Source: Planctomycetota bacterium
GTDB taxonomy: Bacteria; Planctomycetota; PUPC01; DSUN01
DNA: 6,088 nt
Direction of reading: 5' to 3'
NCBI GenBank assembly: GCA_016872875.1
Contig: VGYW01000479.1
Coordinates: 1 to 6,088, forward strand
Below are positions 1-5,923 of this stretch, piece after piece (the stretch's first letter is position 1; each line of letters starts with the position of its first letter). A program made the position numbers and the translations under genes. The notes beneath the pieces are model-generated. The model worked only from the letters and a program-made list of their open reading frames with translations, was not told the DNA's origin and made no database searches.

Positions 1-1348
1 TGTAGACGCGTCCGCCCGTTGTGCCGCCGTAGGTGACGGGGGGCCAACTGCCGTCCTTCTCGCCGCCGCGCTCCTGGATGCGGCAGAGGAGGTCGCGGAC
101 CTGCTCGTGCCACTTGTCCCACTGCTTTCCGCGGCGCTGGTGGAGGGCCAGGTTCGCGTAGTACCAGTAGTAGTAGTTGTTCGTGGCCGTGAAGAGCGCC
201 AGCTTGTCGAGGGGCATGGCCACGATGGCGTCCTTGTCGTGCCACTTGGGCGGGTTGGCGTTGATGAACGCCCCCGCCTTCTCGATATAGGGGTCGTCGG
301 AAGCCATGCCGAGGTACTGGTGGCAGAGGAGGCCCACGGCGTTGAGGGCCAGTCCCATCGGTAGGCCGCGCATGTAGTTGGTCTTGCCCGCCGGCTTGTC
401 GGTCACGGAATCGAAGAACCTGCGGGCCTCATCCATGGCCTTCGAGGGGACGTCCAGCCCGCTCAAGGTGGCGGAGCGGAGCGCCATGACCATCCAGCCG
501 CTGATCGAGGAATCGCCGTCGGGCGAGTTGGCGTAGTAGCGCCAGCCGCCGGTGGAGTTCTGCGTGCGGCAGATGAAGTCGATGGCCCGCTGCGCCGGCT
601 CCTGGAGCTTGAGGTCTTTGGTCATCCCGTAGGCTTCCACGAGGGCGAGGGTGGCCATGGGGTGGCAGTACATGTAGCCGCCGCCGCGCTTGCCGTCCTC
701 CGTGTAGGCGATGCAGCCCTCGCGGTCCTGCTTGCCCTTGAGGTAGCCGAGCGCGCTATCCACGACGCGGAAGAACTTGCCCTTCTTGTGGGTGTAGCCT
801 GCGCCCAGGAAGGACATGGTGCCGAGTGCGGAGATGCCTGGCTCGGCCCAGCGCGCGCCCTCGCTCTCGGCGCGCCAGCCGCCGGTCGGCTGCTGGTTGC
901 GGGCCAGCCACATGAGGCCATGCTCGACGGCGTTCTCGGAGCCTTCGGTTGGGCCGCCCCCCTCCTTCGTCAGGCGGCCGCGGCAGCCAGGGGTGCGTCG
1001 CGCCCAGGCTCCGCCCTCGACCTCGATGACGCGGGTCTCGGCGACCTTCAGGGCGGCGTCGCTGGCCGCGGAGTCCTCCACCTCGCCAAGCTTCGCCTTC
1101 TCAATCGGCGGCTCGATGACGGGGGGGTCGGGAGCCACCTGTTGGGTCATCGTGTAGGGCGGCGGCTTCGGCTCGTCCGGCAGGATGCTCGCGATGTGAA
1201 CCGGCTCGGTTATCTCGGGCCGCCTGTATCTGGACTCGACCTTCCAGTTCATCATGATGAGGATGGCGATGGCGTGGACGAGGAAGGAGATTCCCCACCA
1301 GGGGGTTCGGCGGCCCAGCTCTTTGAGTTTGCGCTTGAATGCATGCAC
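1..1348 (-). CDS. Membrane-anchored squalene-cyclase-like (prenyltransferase/squalene oxidase repeat) protein, 3' end outside window
   Basis: The frame is open from a stop codon at 1403-1405 to the left edge, giving 449 residues from a GTG start at 1348. I chose GTG because AAGGG (1357-1361) lies 8 nt upstream and because the first in-frame ATG (1255) would cut off the membrane segment. Residues 1-16 are basic. Residues 17-33 are a transmembrane helix containing SFLVH (21-25), the Ser-x3-His pattern of TonB anchors. A Pro-rich, acidic linker covers about 47-95. From about 138 on there are alpha/alpha-barrel repeats with a full QW motif, RAIDFICRTQNSTGGW (254-269), and weaker copies at 146-158, 201-213 and 421-435. 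PDGDSS (276-281) aligns from memory with the catalytic DXDD region of squalene-hopene cyclase, but the last Asp is Ser. The final visible residues, GGRVY, usually sit near the C-terminus in such proteins, so probably only a few dozen residues are missing. Family and anchor are well supported. The substrate is unknown and a non-catalytic role is possible. Confidence 0.88.
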   Translation of the reverse strand, partial: MHAFKRKLKELGRRTPWWGISFLVHAIAILIMMNWKVESRYRRPEITEPVHIASILPDEPKPPPYTMTQQVAPDPPVIEPPIEKAKLGEVEDSAASDAALKVAETRVIEVEGGAWARRTPGCRGRLTKEGGGPTEGSENAVEHGLMWLARNQQPTGGWRAESEGARWAEPGISALGTMSFLGAGYTHKKGKFFRVVDSALGYLKGKQDREGCIAYTEDGKRGGGYMYCHPMATLALVEAYGMTKDLKLQEPAQRAIDFICRTQNSTGGWRYYANSPDGDSSISGWMVMALRSATLSGLDVPSKAMDEARRFFDSVTDKPAGKTNYMRGLPMGLALNAVGLLCHQYLGMASDDPYIEKAGAFINANPPKWHDKDAIVAMPLDKLALFTATNNYYYWYYANLALHQRRGKQWDKWHEQVRDLLCRIQERGGEKDGSWPPVTYGGTTGGRVY

Positions 1349-1398
1349 GGGCGGGACCCTTGCTTCAAGGCCGAGGAGCCGGCATGCCCCCGTCTGCC

Positions 1399-1417
1399 AA
1401 GATCATTATATGATCTT
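1399..1417. promoter_or_regulatory. Perfect 19-bp palindrome covering the -10 box (candidate operator)
   Basis: AAGATCAT (1399-1406) and ATGATCTT (1410-1417) are exact reverse complements separated by TAT. The palindrome contains the whole TATAAT box of the promoter for the cyclase-like gene. A dyad in this place is typical of a repressor operator for a dimeric regulator. No regulator gene is visible in the window, so the binding protein is unknown. A short RNA hairpin is less likely, because the dyad would sit at or upstream of the transcription start. Confidence 0.5.
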
Positions 1418-1433
1418 CGCGGCTGCAATTCAC
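1405..1433 (-). promoter_or_regulatory. Probable sigma70-type promoter of the cyclase-like gene
   Basis: On the minus strand a consensus -10 box, TATAAT, occupies 1410-1405 in a local A+T-rich patch within otherwise G+C-rich DNA. The best-spaced -35 candidate is GTGAAT (1433-1428) with a 17-nt spacer; it matches TTGACA at only three positions. Transcription would start near 1398 and leave a leader of about 50 nt before the GTG at 1348. The exact -10 box and its position support a promoter. The weak -35 suggests dependence on an activator or on the palindrome that covers the -10 box. Confidence 0.5.
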
Positions 1434-1494
1434 CATTTTTCATGAGGCCGTTCGTGGCAGGGCCAGCCCCAGCCCCTATGCCTGGCCGTTCCCC

Positions 1495-1608
1495 AAGGGA
1501 CCCAAGGGACATAAGGGACCCAAGGGACATAAGGGACACGCCTGGGGAGAACGCCGCCTTGCTGACCCTCTTGTCCCTTTGGTCCCTGTGGTCCCTGTGG
1601 TCCCTTCC
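1495..1608. repeat. Facing arrays of 9-bp units with AGGGAC core
   Basis: The left arm has five head-to-tail 9-bp units: AAGGGACCC, AAGGGACAT, AAGGGACCC, AAGGGACAT, AAGGGACAC (1495-1539). The right arm has four units in the opposite orientation: GTCCCTTTG, GTCCCTGTG, GTCCCTGTG, GTCCCTTCC (1573-1608). The hexamer AGGGAC and its complement GTCCCT recur every 9 bp exactly, with 3-nt variable separators. Folded back, four hexamer pairs form a beaded stem with 3-nt internal loops and a terminal loop of about 35 nt. The array lies in non-coding DNA about 100 bp beyond the Uma2 stop and 60 bp upstream of the promoter of the next gene. It could be a dispersed genomic repeat, a multi-site protein-binding array or an RNA hairpin at the end of the Uma2 transcript. 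Confidence 0.85.
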
Positions 1609-1706
1609 TCCCGGCGGGGCGGCCATTGGCCGGTGACCGATGGGCGGCCCGGCTCGCGCGGAGGCCCCGATGGGTCGCCGTTTCTCACAGTACGCGGATA
1701 CCGGCC

Positions 1707-2258
1707 TCACGGGTTGGCGAACAGGTCGGCCACGGGGCAGCGGAAGCCGGGGAGCAGGTCGCCGCCGTCGAGGTCGGCGCCGGCGGAGAGGGTCTCGATG
1801 TCGGTGCGGGAGCGATAGACCCTGACGGTGCGGGCGGCCGGATTGACGACCCAGACAAGCGCAGCGCCGGCGTCGAGCCAGGCGAGGGCCTTCTCGTGCC
1901 CCTCGCGGGGGGCCTGGCCTGGAGAGAGGACTTCGACCGCAAGGTCAGGGGCGCCTTCGCGGAAGCCTTCGCCGAGCGGCTCGGCGGCCAGGCTCTCGGC
2001 CGAGATGAAGGCGACGTCTGGACCGAGAACCGTGTCGGGGTCGCGCGCCACGACGAAGCCGGGGTCGCCGGCCAGCACACTGCCCAGCTTGTGCTTGTGC
2101 ACGTGATTGCCAATGATGCGGGCTAGCCTGGCGGTAAAGTCAGCATGTTGGCAACTGGGCGGAGCCATTCTCTTGAGTTCTCCTTCCACCAATTCGTACC
2201 AGCGGTTGTCCGGCATTTCGAGCAACTGCTCGGCGGTCATCAGCGTGGCGACGCTCAT
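1707..2258 (-). CDS. Uma2 family (DUF820) PD-(D/E)XK-like endonuclease domain protein
   Basis: This 183-residue protein matches the usual length of the Uma2 family, a PD-(D/E)XK nuclease-fold family of mostly unknown role found in many copies in some genomes. Visible family features, in order: the opening TAEQLLEMP (8-16), YELVEGEL (21-28), a conserved-type His at 38, PDVAF (80-84), DLAVEVLSP (105-113), then K123 and WLDAGAALVWVV (127-138), ending in a short strand-rich tail. D81 and E109 are the likely metal ligands. The ATG at 2258 is supported by AGGAG (2267-2271) 8 nt upstream. The gene lies 96 bp from the end of the upstream fusion gene but has its own promoter, so it is probably a separate unit. 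Function in the cell is unknown; DNA cleavage is inferred from the fold only. Confidence 0.93.
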   Translation of the reverse strand: MSVATLMTAEQLLEMPDNRWYELVEGELKRMAPPSCQHADFTARLARIIGNHVHKHKLGSVLAGDPGFVVARDPDTVLGPDVAFISAESLAAEPLGEGFREGAPDLAVEVLSPGQAPREGHEKALAWLDAGAALVWVVNPAARTVRVYRSRTDIETLSAGADLDGGDLLPGFRCPVADLFANP

Positions 2259-2312
2259 GGCTTCGTCTCCTCGAGAGGCGGCTGTTGGCCCGCGCCATCA
2301 CCTCGTAGGACA

Positions 2313-2341
2313 ATTCTACTCTCGGAACGACGCGGAATCAA
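2313..2341 (-). promoter_or_regulatory. Sigma70-type promoter of the Uma2 gene
   Basis: On the minus strand TTGATT (2341-2336) is followed after exactly 17 nt by TAGAAT (2318-2313). The boxes match the consensus at four and five of six positions. The predicted start near 2306 gives a leader of about 48 nt to the ATG at 2258. The promoter begins 14 bp after the stop codon of the upstream fusion gene, so the Uma2 gene can be expressed independently of the redox operon, although read-through is possible because no clear terminator separates them. Confidence 0.6.
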
Positions 2342-2354
2342 GAGGCGGCGAGGC

Positions 2355-4808
2355 TCAATGGGGGAGGGACAGATTGAGGTCGGCGACAGCCTTCTTTGCG
2401 GCCTCGACATCCCTCGCCTTGAGGACCACGCCCACCATCCTGCCCGTGTGGATGAAGGCCACTGGGGCGCCGGTGGCAGGAGCAAGGATGGCCACGTCCC
2501 CAACCTTCGCGGCCACCGCTGCGCCGGCGTGGAGCTGGCTGCACCGCTTGAGTGCGGCCGCGGCGTCGGCGGGGGTTGGGTACTCGACGACGAGCGCCCA
2601 GTGGGAGTGCTTGCCGCCCTCGGCGTAGCGGGCGAAGGCGGCGGGGGTGGAGGGCGCCAGCGCCAGGCCCTTCTCGCTCGTGAGGTCGGCGGGCAACACG
2701 TCGGGCGCGGCAAGGGTGTGGTGGAAGAACCGCACGCTGGTCGCCTCCCGCGCGGCGGTGGGGAGGGCGGTGACGACGGGCGGCAGCTTGGCCTCCCCCT
2801 CGGGCATGCGTGCCAGGAGCGCCCTGGCGAGGCCGCACAGGTCGTCGCGCACGGCGGGCCGCTGCCCAAGGCTCACGAGGCGCAGGTAGTTGGCGCCGTT
2901 CCATGCCCAGACCTCGCCTTCGCCGGAGCCGCCGGCGTTGCCGAGCTTCTCCGCCGAGCGGGCGCCCGACGAGCAGTCGCGGCCATAGGCCCCGAATGCC
3001 TCCTCGGGCGTCTTGAAGTACCAGAGCTCCGCGCTCACCTCCATGCGCTCCTGCTTGTACTTCGCCGTGGCGAGCTGGAGGAAGGCGTAGGTGAGGTATG
3101 GGTCGGCGGCGCCGTCCATGTAGTCGTAGAGGGCGTTCGCGCCGGCGTGGACGCGGGCCTCGCCCTCGATTGCCCAGGCGTCGAGCTTCGGGACGAGCAC
3201 CCGTCTGTAATCTGGCTCGATCCCCTTCGGCTGCGGCTCGGCCGGCTTCTCCTCGGCAGCGACCTCCGCGGTGCCGGCCGGCCCCTCGACGCGAATGGCG
3301 GCCTCGCCGGCCACGGGGCAGACGTTTTCGCAGAAGCCGCAGCCTACGCAGAGCTCCTCAACCACGTAGGGGCGGTCAATGAAGATTTCCCGCTCGCCCA
3401 CCTTGCCCACGAAGCGGTTGTAGCGGATGGCCTTGCCGGGCACGGGGCAGGCCTCCTCGCAGGTGCCGCAGTTGCAGTCCTTCCACTCGCTCGACCCCTC
3501 CATGAAGCGGGCGTGGCCGCGCCAGGGGATGCAGCGGCTGGTGTCGAACTTCGCCTTGCCCAGGGAGCGTTTCTGCTTCGCCTCGAACGCCAGCTTCTCG
3601 ATGGCCTGGGAGGGGCAGACCTGGCCGCAGGAGGTACACTTGTAGACGCAGTAACCCATCCTGGGGACGAGCTTCGGCGCCCAAAGCCCCTCGACACCCG
3701 CCTCGAACGCCGCGGGATGAAGCGCCTGGGTTGGGCACACGCGCATGCACTCGCCGCAGCGCACGCAGCGGGCGAGGAACTCGTCCTCTGGCCGCGCCCC
3801 CGGCGGGCGGAGGACGGGGAGCCGCCCCTTCGCCGCGTGCCGCTCGGGGTTGATGCGGAGGAAGGGGAGGGCCGCCGCCGTCGCGCCCAGCGTGGCCAGG
3901 AACCCGCGCTTCGTCAGGTCCACCGGCACATCCTGCTCCCTGGGCTGGCGGCGGGTGAAGCGCACCGCGTCCACGGGGCAGCCATCCTGGCAGCGGAGGC
4001 AGAGGATGCACTCGCCGCCGAGGGTGCCCTTGCCGCCCTCCGTGATGCAGCCCATCGGACAGGTCCGCTCGCATTTGTGGCACGACACGCACTCTTCGCT
4101 GACCGAGCGGCGGAAGAGGGGCTTGAGTGCCACAATGCCCAGGAGCGCCCCCAGCGGGCAGAGGTTCCGGCACCAGTAGCGGCGATACCAGACCCCGAAG
4201 CCCAGGAGCGCCAGGAGGACAAGCGCGAAAACGGCCTGCTGCTCGTAGACTGGCACGCTGCTCTCGGCGAGTAGAGCGCGAGAGCCTCGGCCCCACAAGT
4301 CCCCAAGCGGACCGGTCGGCAGGTCCTTGAGGGCCAGGCCCAGCCCGCTGCTCAGCCAGACCGCGTAGGGCGCGACAACGAGGCCGTAGGTGCGTGTGGC
4401 GATGCTCAGCGGGTCGAGCCACCCCGCCGCGCTGATGCCGAGAGGTGAGCCGATGATGAGGAGCGCCAGGAGGTAGTACTTCAGGCGGCGGCCGTCGTAG
4501 AACGACGGCTTCCGCCCCTTGCGGAGGCCTGTCAGCGCGTGGTCGGAGGCATCGAGCGTGCTCCCCAGTGGGCAGACCCAGCCGCAGAAGAAGCGCCCGA
4601 AGGCCACGGCCAGCGCCAAGAGGCATAGGGCCGGCACGTAGCGGCTGATGAACGCCTGTGCGCCCAGCATTGCGGCCAGCGCCCCAAGCGGGCTGAGCCG
4701 CAGCACCGCATCGGGTGGAGCAAAGGCGCTCCCCACCAGCGCCGCCGCGTGGAGGAGCAGCGCCGCGAAGACCAGAAAGGTCGCGATCTGCGTTATGCGT
4801 CGCAGCAT
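2355..4808 (-). CDS. NapH-NapG-like polyferredoxin fused to a C-terminal DUF6599 domain
   Basis: The 817-residue product has three parts. Residues 1-296 resemble NapH/NosR-type membrane ferredoxins: hydrophobic helices near 8-28, 57-72, 111-130, 141-160 and 191-207; two Fer4_5-type motifs, CGWVCPLG (75-82) and CRNLCPLG (213-220); and two 4Fe-4S sites, C240-C243-C246-C250 and C267-C270-C273-C277. Residues 297-510 resemble NapG: a Tat-like TKRGFL (299-304) with a hydrophobic stretch, then sites C348-C351-C354-C358, C387-C391-C394-C398, C426 with C447-C450-C454, and C487-C490-C493-C497. After a Pro/Glu linker, about 535-817 match DUF6599, with LYDYMDGAADPYLTYAF (560-576) and PEEAFGAYG (601-609). 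The expected role is electron transfer between the quinone pool or membrane and an exported partner; no nap genes are present. The start is uncertain. ATG 4808 fits the usual NapH-like N-terminus but has a poor ribosome site, while ATG 4937 overlaps the upstream stop codon and would add 43 Arg-rich residues. Confidence 0.92.
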   Translation of the reverse strand: MLRRITQIATFLVFAALLLHAAALVGSAFAPPDAVLRLSPLGALAAMLGAQAFISRYVPALCLLALAVAFGRFFCGWVCPLGSTLDASDHALTGLRKGRKPSFYDGRRLKYYLLALLIIGSPLGISAAGWLDPLSIATRTYGLVVAPYAVWLSSGLGLALKDLPTGPLGDLWGRGSRALLAESSVPVYEQQAVFALVLLALLGFGVWYRRYWCRNLCPLGALLGIVALKPLFRRSVSEECVSCHKCERTCPMGCITEGGKGTLGGECILCLRCQDGCPVDAVRFTRRQPREQDVPVDLTKRGFLATLGATAAALPFLRINPERHAAKGRLPVLRPPGARPEDEFLARCVRCGECMRVCPTQALHPAAFEAGVEGLWAPKLVPRMGYCVYKCTSCGQVCPSQAIEKLAFEAKQKRSLGKAKFDTSRCIPWRGHARFMEGSSEWKDCNCGTCEEACPVPGKAIRYNRFVGKVGEREIFIDRPYVVEELCVGCGFCENVCPVAGEAAIRVEGPAGTAEVAAEEKPAEPQPKGIEPDYRRVLVPKLDAWAIEGEARVHAGANALYDYMDGAADPYLTYAFLQLATAKYKQERMEVSAELWYFKTPEEAFGAYGRDCSSGARSAEKLGNAGGSGEGEVWAWNGANYLRLVSLGQRPAVRDDLCGLARALLARMPEGEAKLPPVVTALPTAAREATSVRFFHHTLAAPDVLPADLTSEKGLALAPSTPAAFARYAEGGKHSHWALVVEYPTPADAAAALKRCSQLHAGAAVAAKVGDVAILAPATGAPVAFIHTGRMVGVVLKARDVEAAKKAVADLNLSLPH

Positions 4809-4837
4809 ATTCAATGGTTGCGCCTGCTCGACAGGTT

Positions 4838-4935
4838 GCGTGCTGCGTCCCGCGTGCCGCGTGAAAAGGGAAGGCCGCAAGCGAGGTCTTCTCTTCTCTG
4901 GGCACGCGGGACGCGGCACGCGGGACGCGGCACGC
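4838..4935. repeat. G+C-rich inverted repeat with 14-bp tandem units in the DUF362-polyferredoxin gap
   Basis: The right arm holds CACGCGGGACGCGG twice in tandem (4903-4916 and 4917-4930) plus a partial third unit, CACGC (4931-4935). The left arm, 4838-4863, is the reverse complement of 4910-4935 at 24 of 26 positions. Between the arms, GAAAAGGGAAG (4863-4873) and CTTCTCTTCTC (4889-4899) are also nearly complementary if G-U pairs are allowed, so an RNA copy could fold into one long hairpin. In the transcribed direction the repeat begins one base past the DUF362 stop codon and ends 30 bp before ATG 4808. No T-run follows it, so a classical terminator is unlikely. A REP-like element affecting mRNA stability or the ratio of the two proteins fits better. 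Confidence 0.8.
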
Positions 4936-4948
4936 ATCACGCTTCCCT
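4935..4948 (-). promoter_or_regulatory. Ribosome site and coupled start (TGATG) competing for the polyferredoxin gene
   Basis: The DUF362 stop TGA (4939-4937) shares one base with an ATG (4937-4935) in frame with the polyferredoxin gene, forming TGATG, a common translational-coupling arrangement. AGGGA (4948-4944) lies 6 nt upstream of that ATG, a good Shine-Dalgarno position. The start at 4808 has only AGG, about 14 nt upstream. The sequence signals therefore favour 4937, while comparison with NapH-like proteins favours 4808. Confidence 0.4.
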
Positions 4949-5899
4949 GCCCGTGAACTTCATCTCCCCGAGCCCCGCCTCAACTCCGAAGCGGAGGAAG
5001 CCGAGGTCGGCCGGGTCGCGCCCGAAGAGCTCCTTCGCGGCATAGGCGTCAACCGCCACGGGGTCGGTGCCCACGATGATTCGCTGGGCGCGCTCGGCGC
5101 CGTCATCCACATCGGAGCGCCTCGGGCTGTTCGGGCCGTTGCGGAACATCACCCGCGTGGCGTCGAGAATCGTCAGGTCAACCTTCACCACGCGGTTGAG
5201 GTCGGCGATCTTCTCGTGGATTTGCTGGTGGAGTTGCCCGCGCTCGCCGCCCACCATGCCGAAGACGTTTTTCATCCCCAGCGTGAGGCCCGACGTGCTG
5301 TGGGTCTTCGCCGCGGGCATGTTGATGAGCACGTCCACCTGGTCTTGGAACAGGACCAGTTCGTAGAACGGCCAGCTCTTCAGCGCGAAGGCGCCGGGGA
5401 TCGCTAGCTCGTGGAACCGGCTCTCGTCCACGTAGTGAACTGTTCCGCCCGCCTTGCGGACGGCGTCCGCGATGCCGCTCGCGCGGTAGGGGCCGGCCGG
5501 GTCGCGCGACATCGTGCGGTCGAAGACCACCACGCGCGCGTCCGGGCTCGCCTCGCGGCAGAGCGCCACCACGGCCGCGACCGCGGCGGGGTTCGCGTTC
5601 GCTCCCGTCTCCGGCGGGAGATCCCAGGCCATGTTGGGCTTGATGACGACGGTTTGGTGGCCGCTGACGAGGGCCTTCATGCCGCCTGCGGCCTCGATGG
5701 CTCGGCGGACGTTTGCGGCTGGGTCGGCGCCCTTGGCCACGACGACCTTGCCCTTTCCGAGCTGGAGGCCGTTCGCCGCGGGCGCCTTATAGGTACGGCC
5801 TTTGAGGCGCGAGCGGCGCCAAAGCCCGAGCCCGAAGGCGCTCCCGCCCACCACCGCGGTGCCTATCAGAAAACCCCGCCGCGACATCTCGGATCGCAT
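4937..5899 (-). CDS. Tat-exported DUF362 domain protein without Fe-S cluster cysteines
   Basis: The product has 320 residues. The N-terminus MRSEMSRRGFLIG carries a twin-arginine motif, SRRGFL (6-11), and a hydrophobic segment (11-27), so it is probably exported folded or Tat-anchored; I see no clear AxA cleavage site. DUF362 signatures follow: VVIKPNMAW (84-92), NPAAVAAVVA (103-112), INMPAAKTH (192-200), LTLGMKNVFG (205-214), DATRVMFRNGP (246-256) and GTDPVAVDAYA (277-287). Many DUF362 proteins carry ferredoxin cysteines, but this one has a single Cys (114), so it cannot hold a 4Fe-4S cluster on its own. The start at 5899 is chosen because GGAG (5910-5907) lies 7 nt upstream and a promoter lies just before it; the frame stays open to 6082, but that extension would contain the promoter. 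The next gene encodes a polyferredoxin, so the pair probably works as one electron-transfer unit. The molecular activity of DUF362 proteins is not firmly established. Confidence 0.93.
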   Translation of the reverse strand: MRSEMSRRGFLIGTAVVGGSAFGLGLWRRSRLKGRTYKAPAANGLQLGKGKVVVAKGADPAANVRRAIEAAGGMKALVSGHQTVVIKPNMAWDLPPETGANANPAAVAAVVALCREASPDARVVVFDRTMSRDPAGPYRASGIADAVRKAGGTVHYVDESRFHELAIPGAFALKSWPFYELVLFQDQVDVLINMPAAKTHSTSGLTLGMKNVFGMVGGERGQLHQQIHEKIADLNRVVKVDLTILDATRVMFRNGPNSPRRSDVDDGAERAQRIIVGTDPVAVDAYAAKELFGRDPADLGFLRFGVEAGLGEMKFTGREA

Positions 5900-5923
5900 G
5901 GCAACACTCCGCTCAGTCCATTG

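Larger units (their letters stand above)
1349..1706. other. Intergenic region between the Uma2 gene and the cyclase-like gene
   Basis: This 358-bp stretch has no convincing gene. It holds three separate things: an A+T-rich promoter and palindrome patch at about 1399-1440, the facing 9-bp repeat arrays at 1495-1608, and a G+C-rich segment at 1610-1706 directly downstream of the Uma2 stop codon. In the last segment I see a short GGCC-ATT-GGCC inverted repeat near 1620-1630 but no T-run, so no standard intrinsic terminator for the Uma2 gene. Reading frames crossing the region stay open because the repeat period of 9 is a multiple of 3. Confidence 0.7.

Noticed and set aside
1121..1127. Run of seven G on the plus strand as a frameshift or phase-variation site in the cyclase-like gene
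   Set aside because: The frame is consistent on both sides, with the anchor upstream and the barrel downstream. A single short homopolymer in a Pro-rich linker is weak evidence.
1423..1428. TTGCAG as -35 box for the cyclase-like gene
   Set aside because: It lies only 12 nt from the TATAAT box, too close for a sigma70 promoter.
1495..1608. CRISPR array
   Set aside because: The units are 9 bp with no unique spacers, the two halves face each other, and no cas gene is present.
662..1636. A 324-codon plus-strand frame, and a 152-codon minus-strand frame at 1252-1710, through the repeat region
   Set aside because: The first is antisense to the cyclase-like gene. Both stay open because the 9-bp repeat is a multiple of three, giving periodic peptides without a domain.
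2145..4274. A 709-codon open frame on the plus strand, antisense to the polyferredoxin gene
   Set aside because: It runs opposite a gene with unmistakable Fe-S and DUF6599 motifs. Its translation is low-complexity Ala/Gly/Arg/His-rich with no recognisable domain, as expected for a shadow frame in G+C-rich DNA.
4838..4935. Intrinsic terminator after the DUF362 gene
   Set aside because: The stem is long and G+C-rich but no T-run follows it on the transcribed strand, and the next gene has no visible promoter of its own.
2355..5899. Periplasmic nitrate reductase (nap) operon
   Set aside because: Only NapH/NapG-like electron-transfer parts are present. There is no molybdopterin subunit or cytochrome, and the partner is DUF362.
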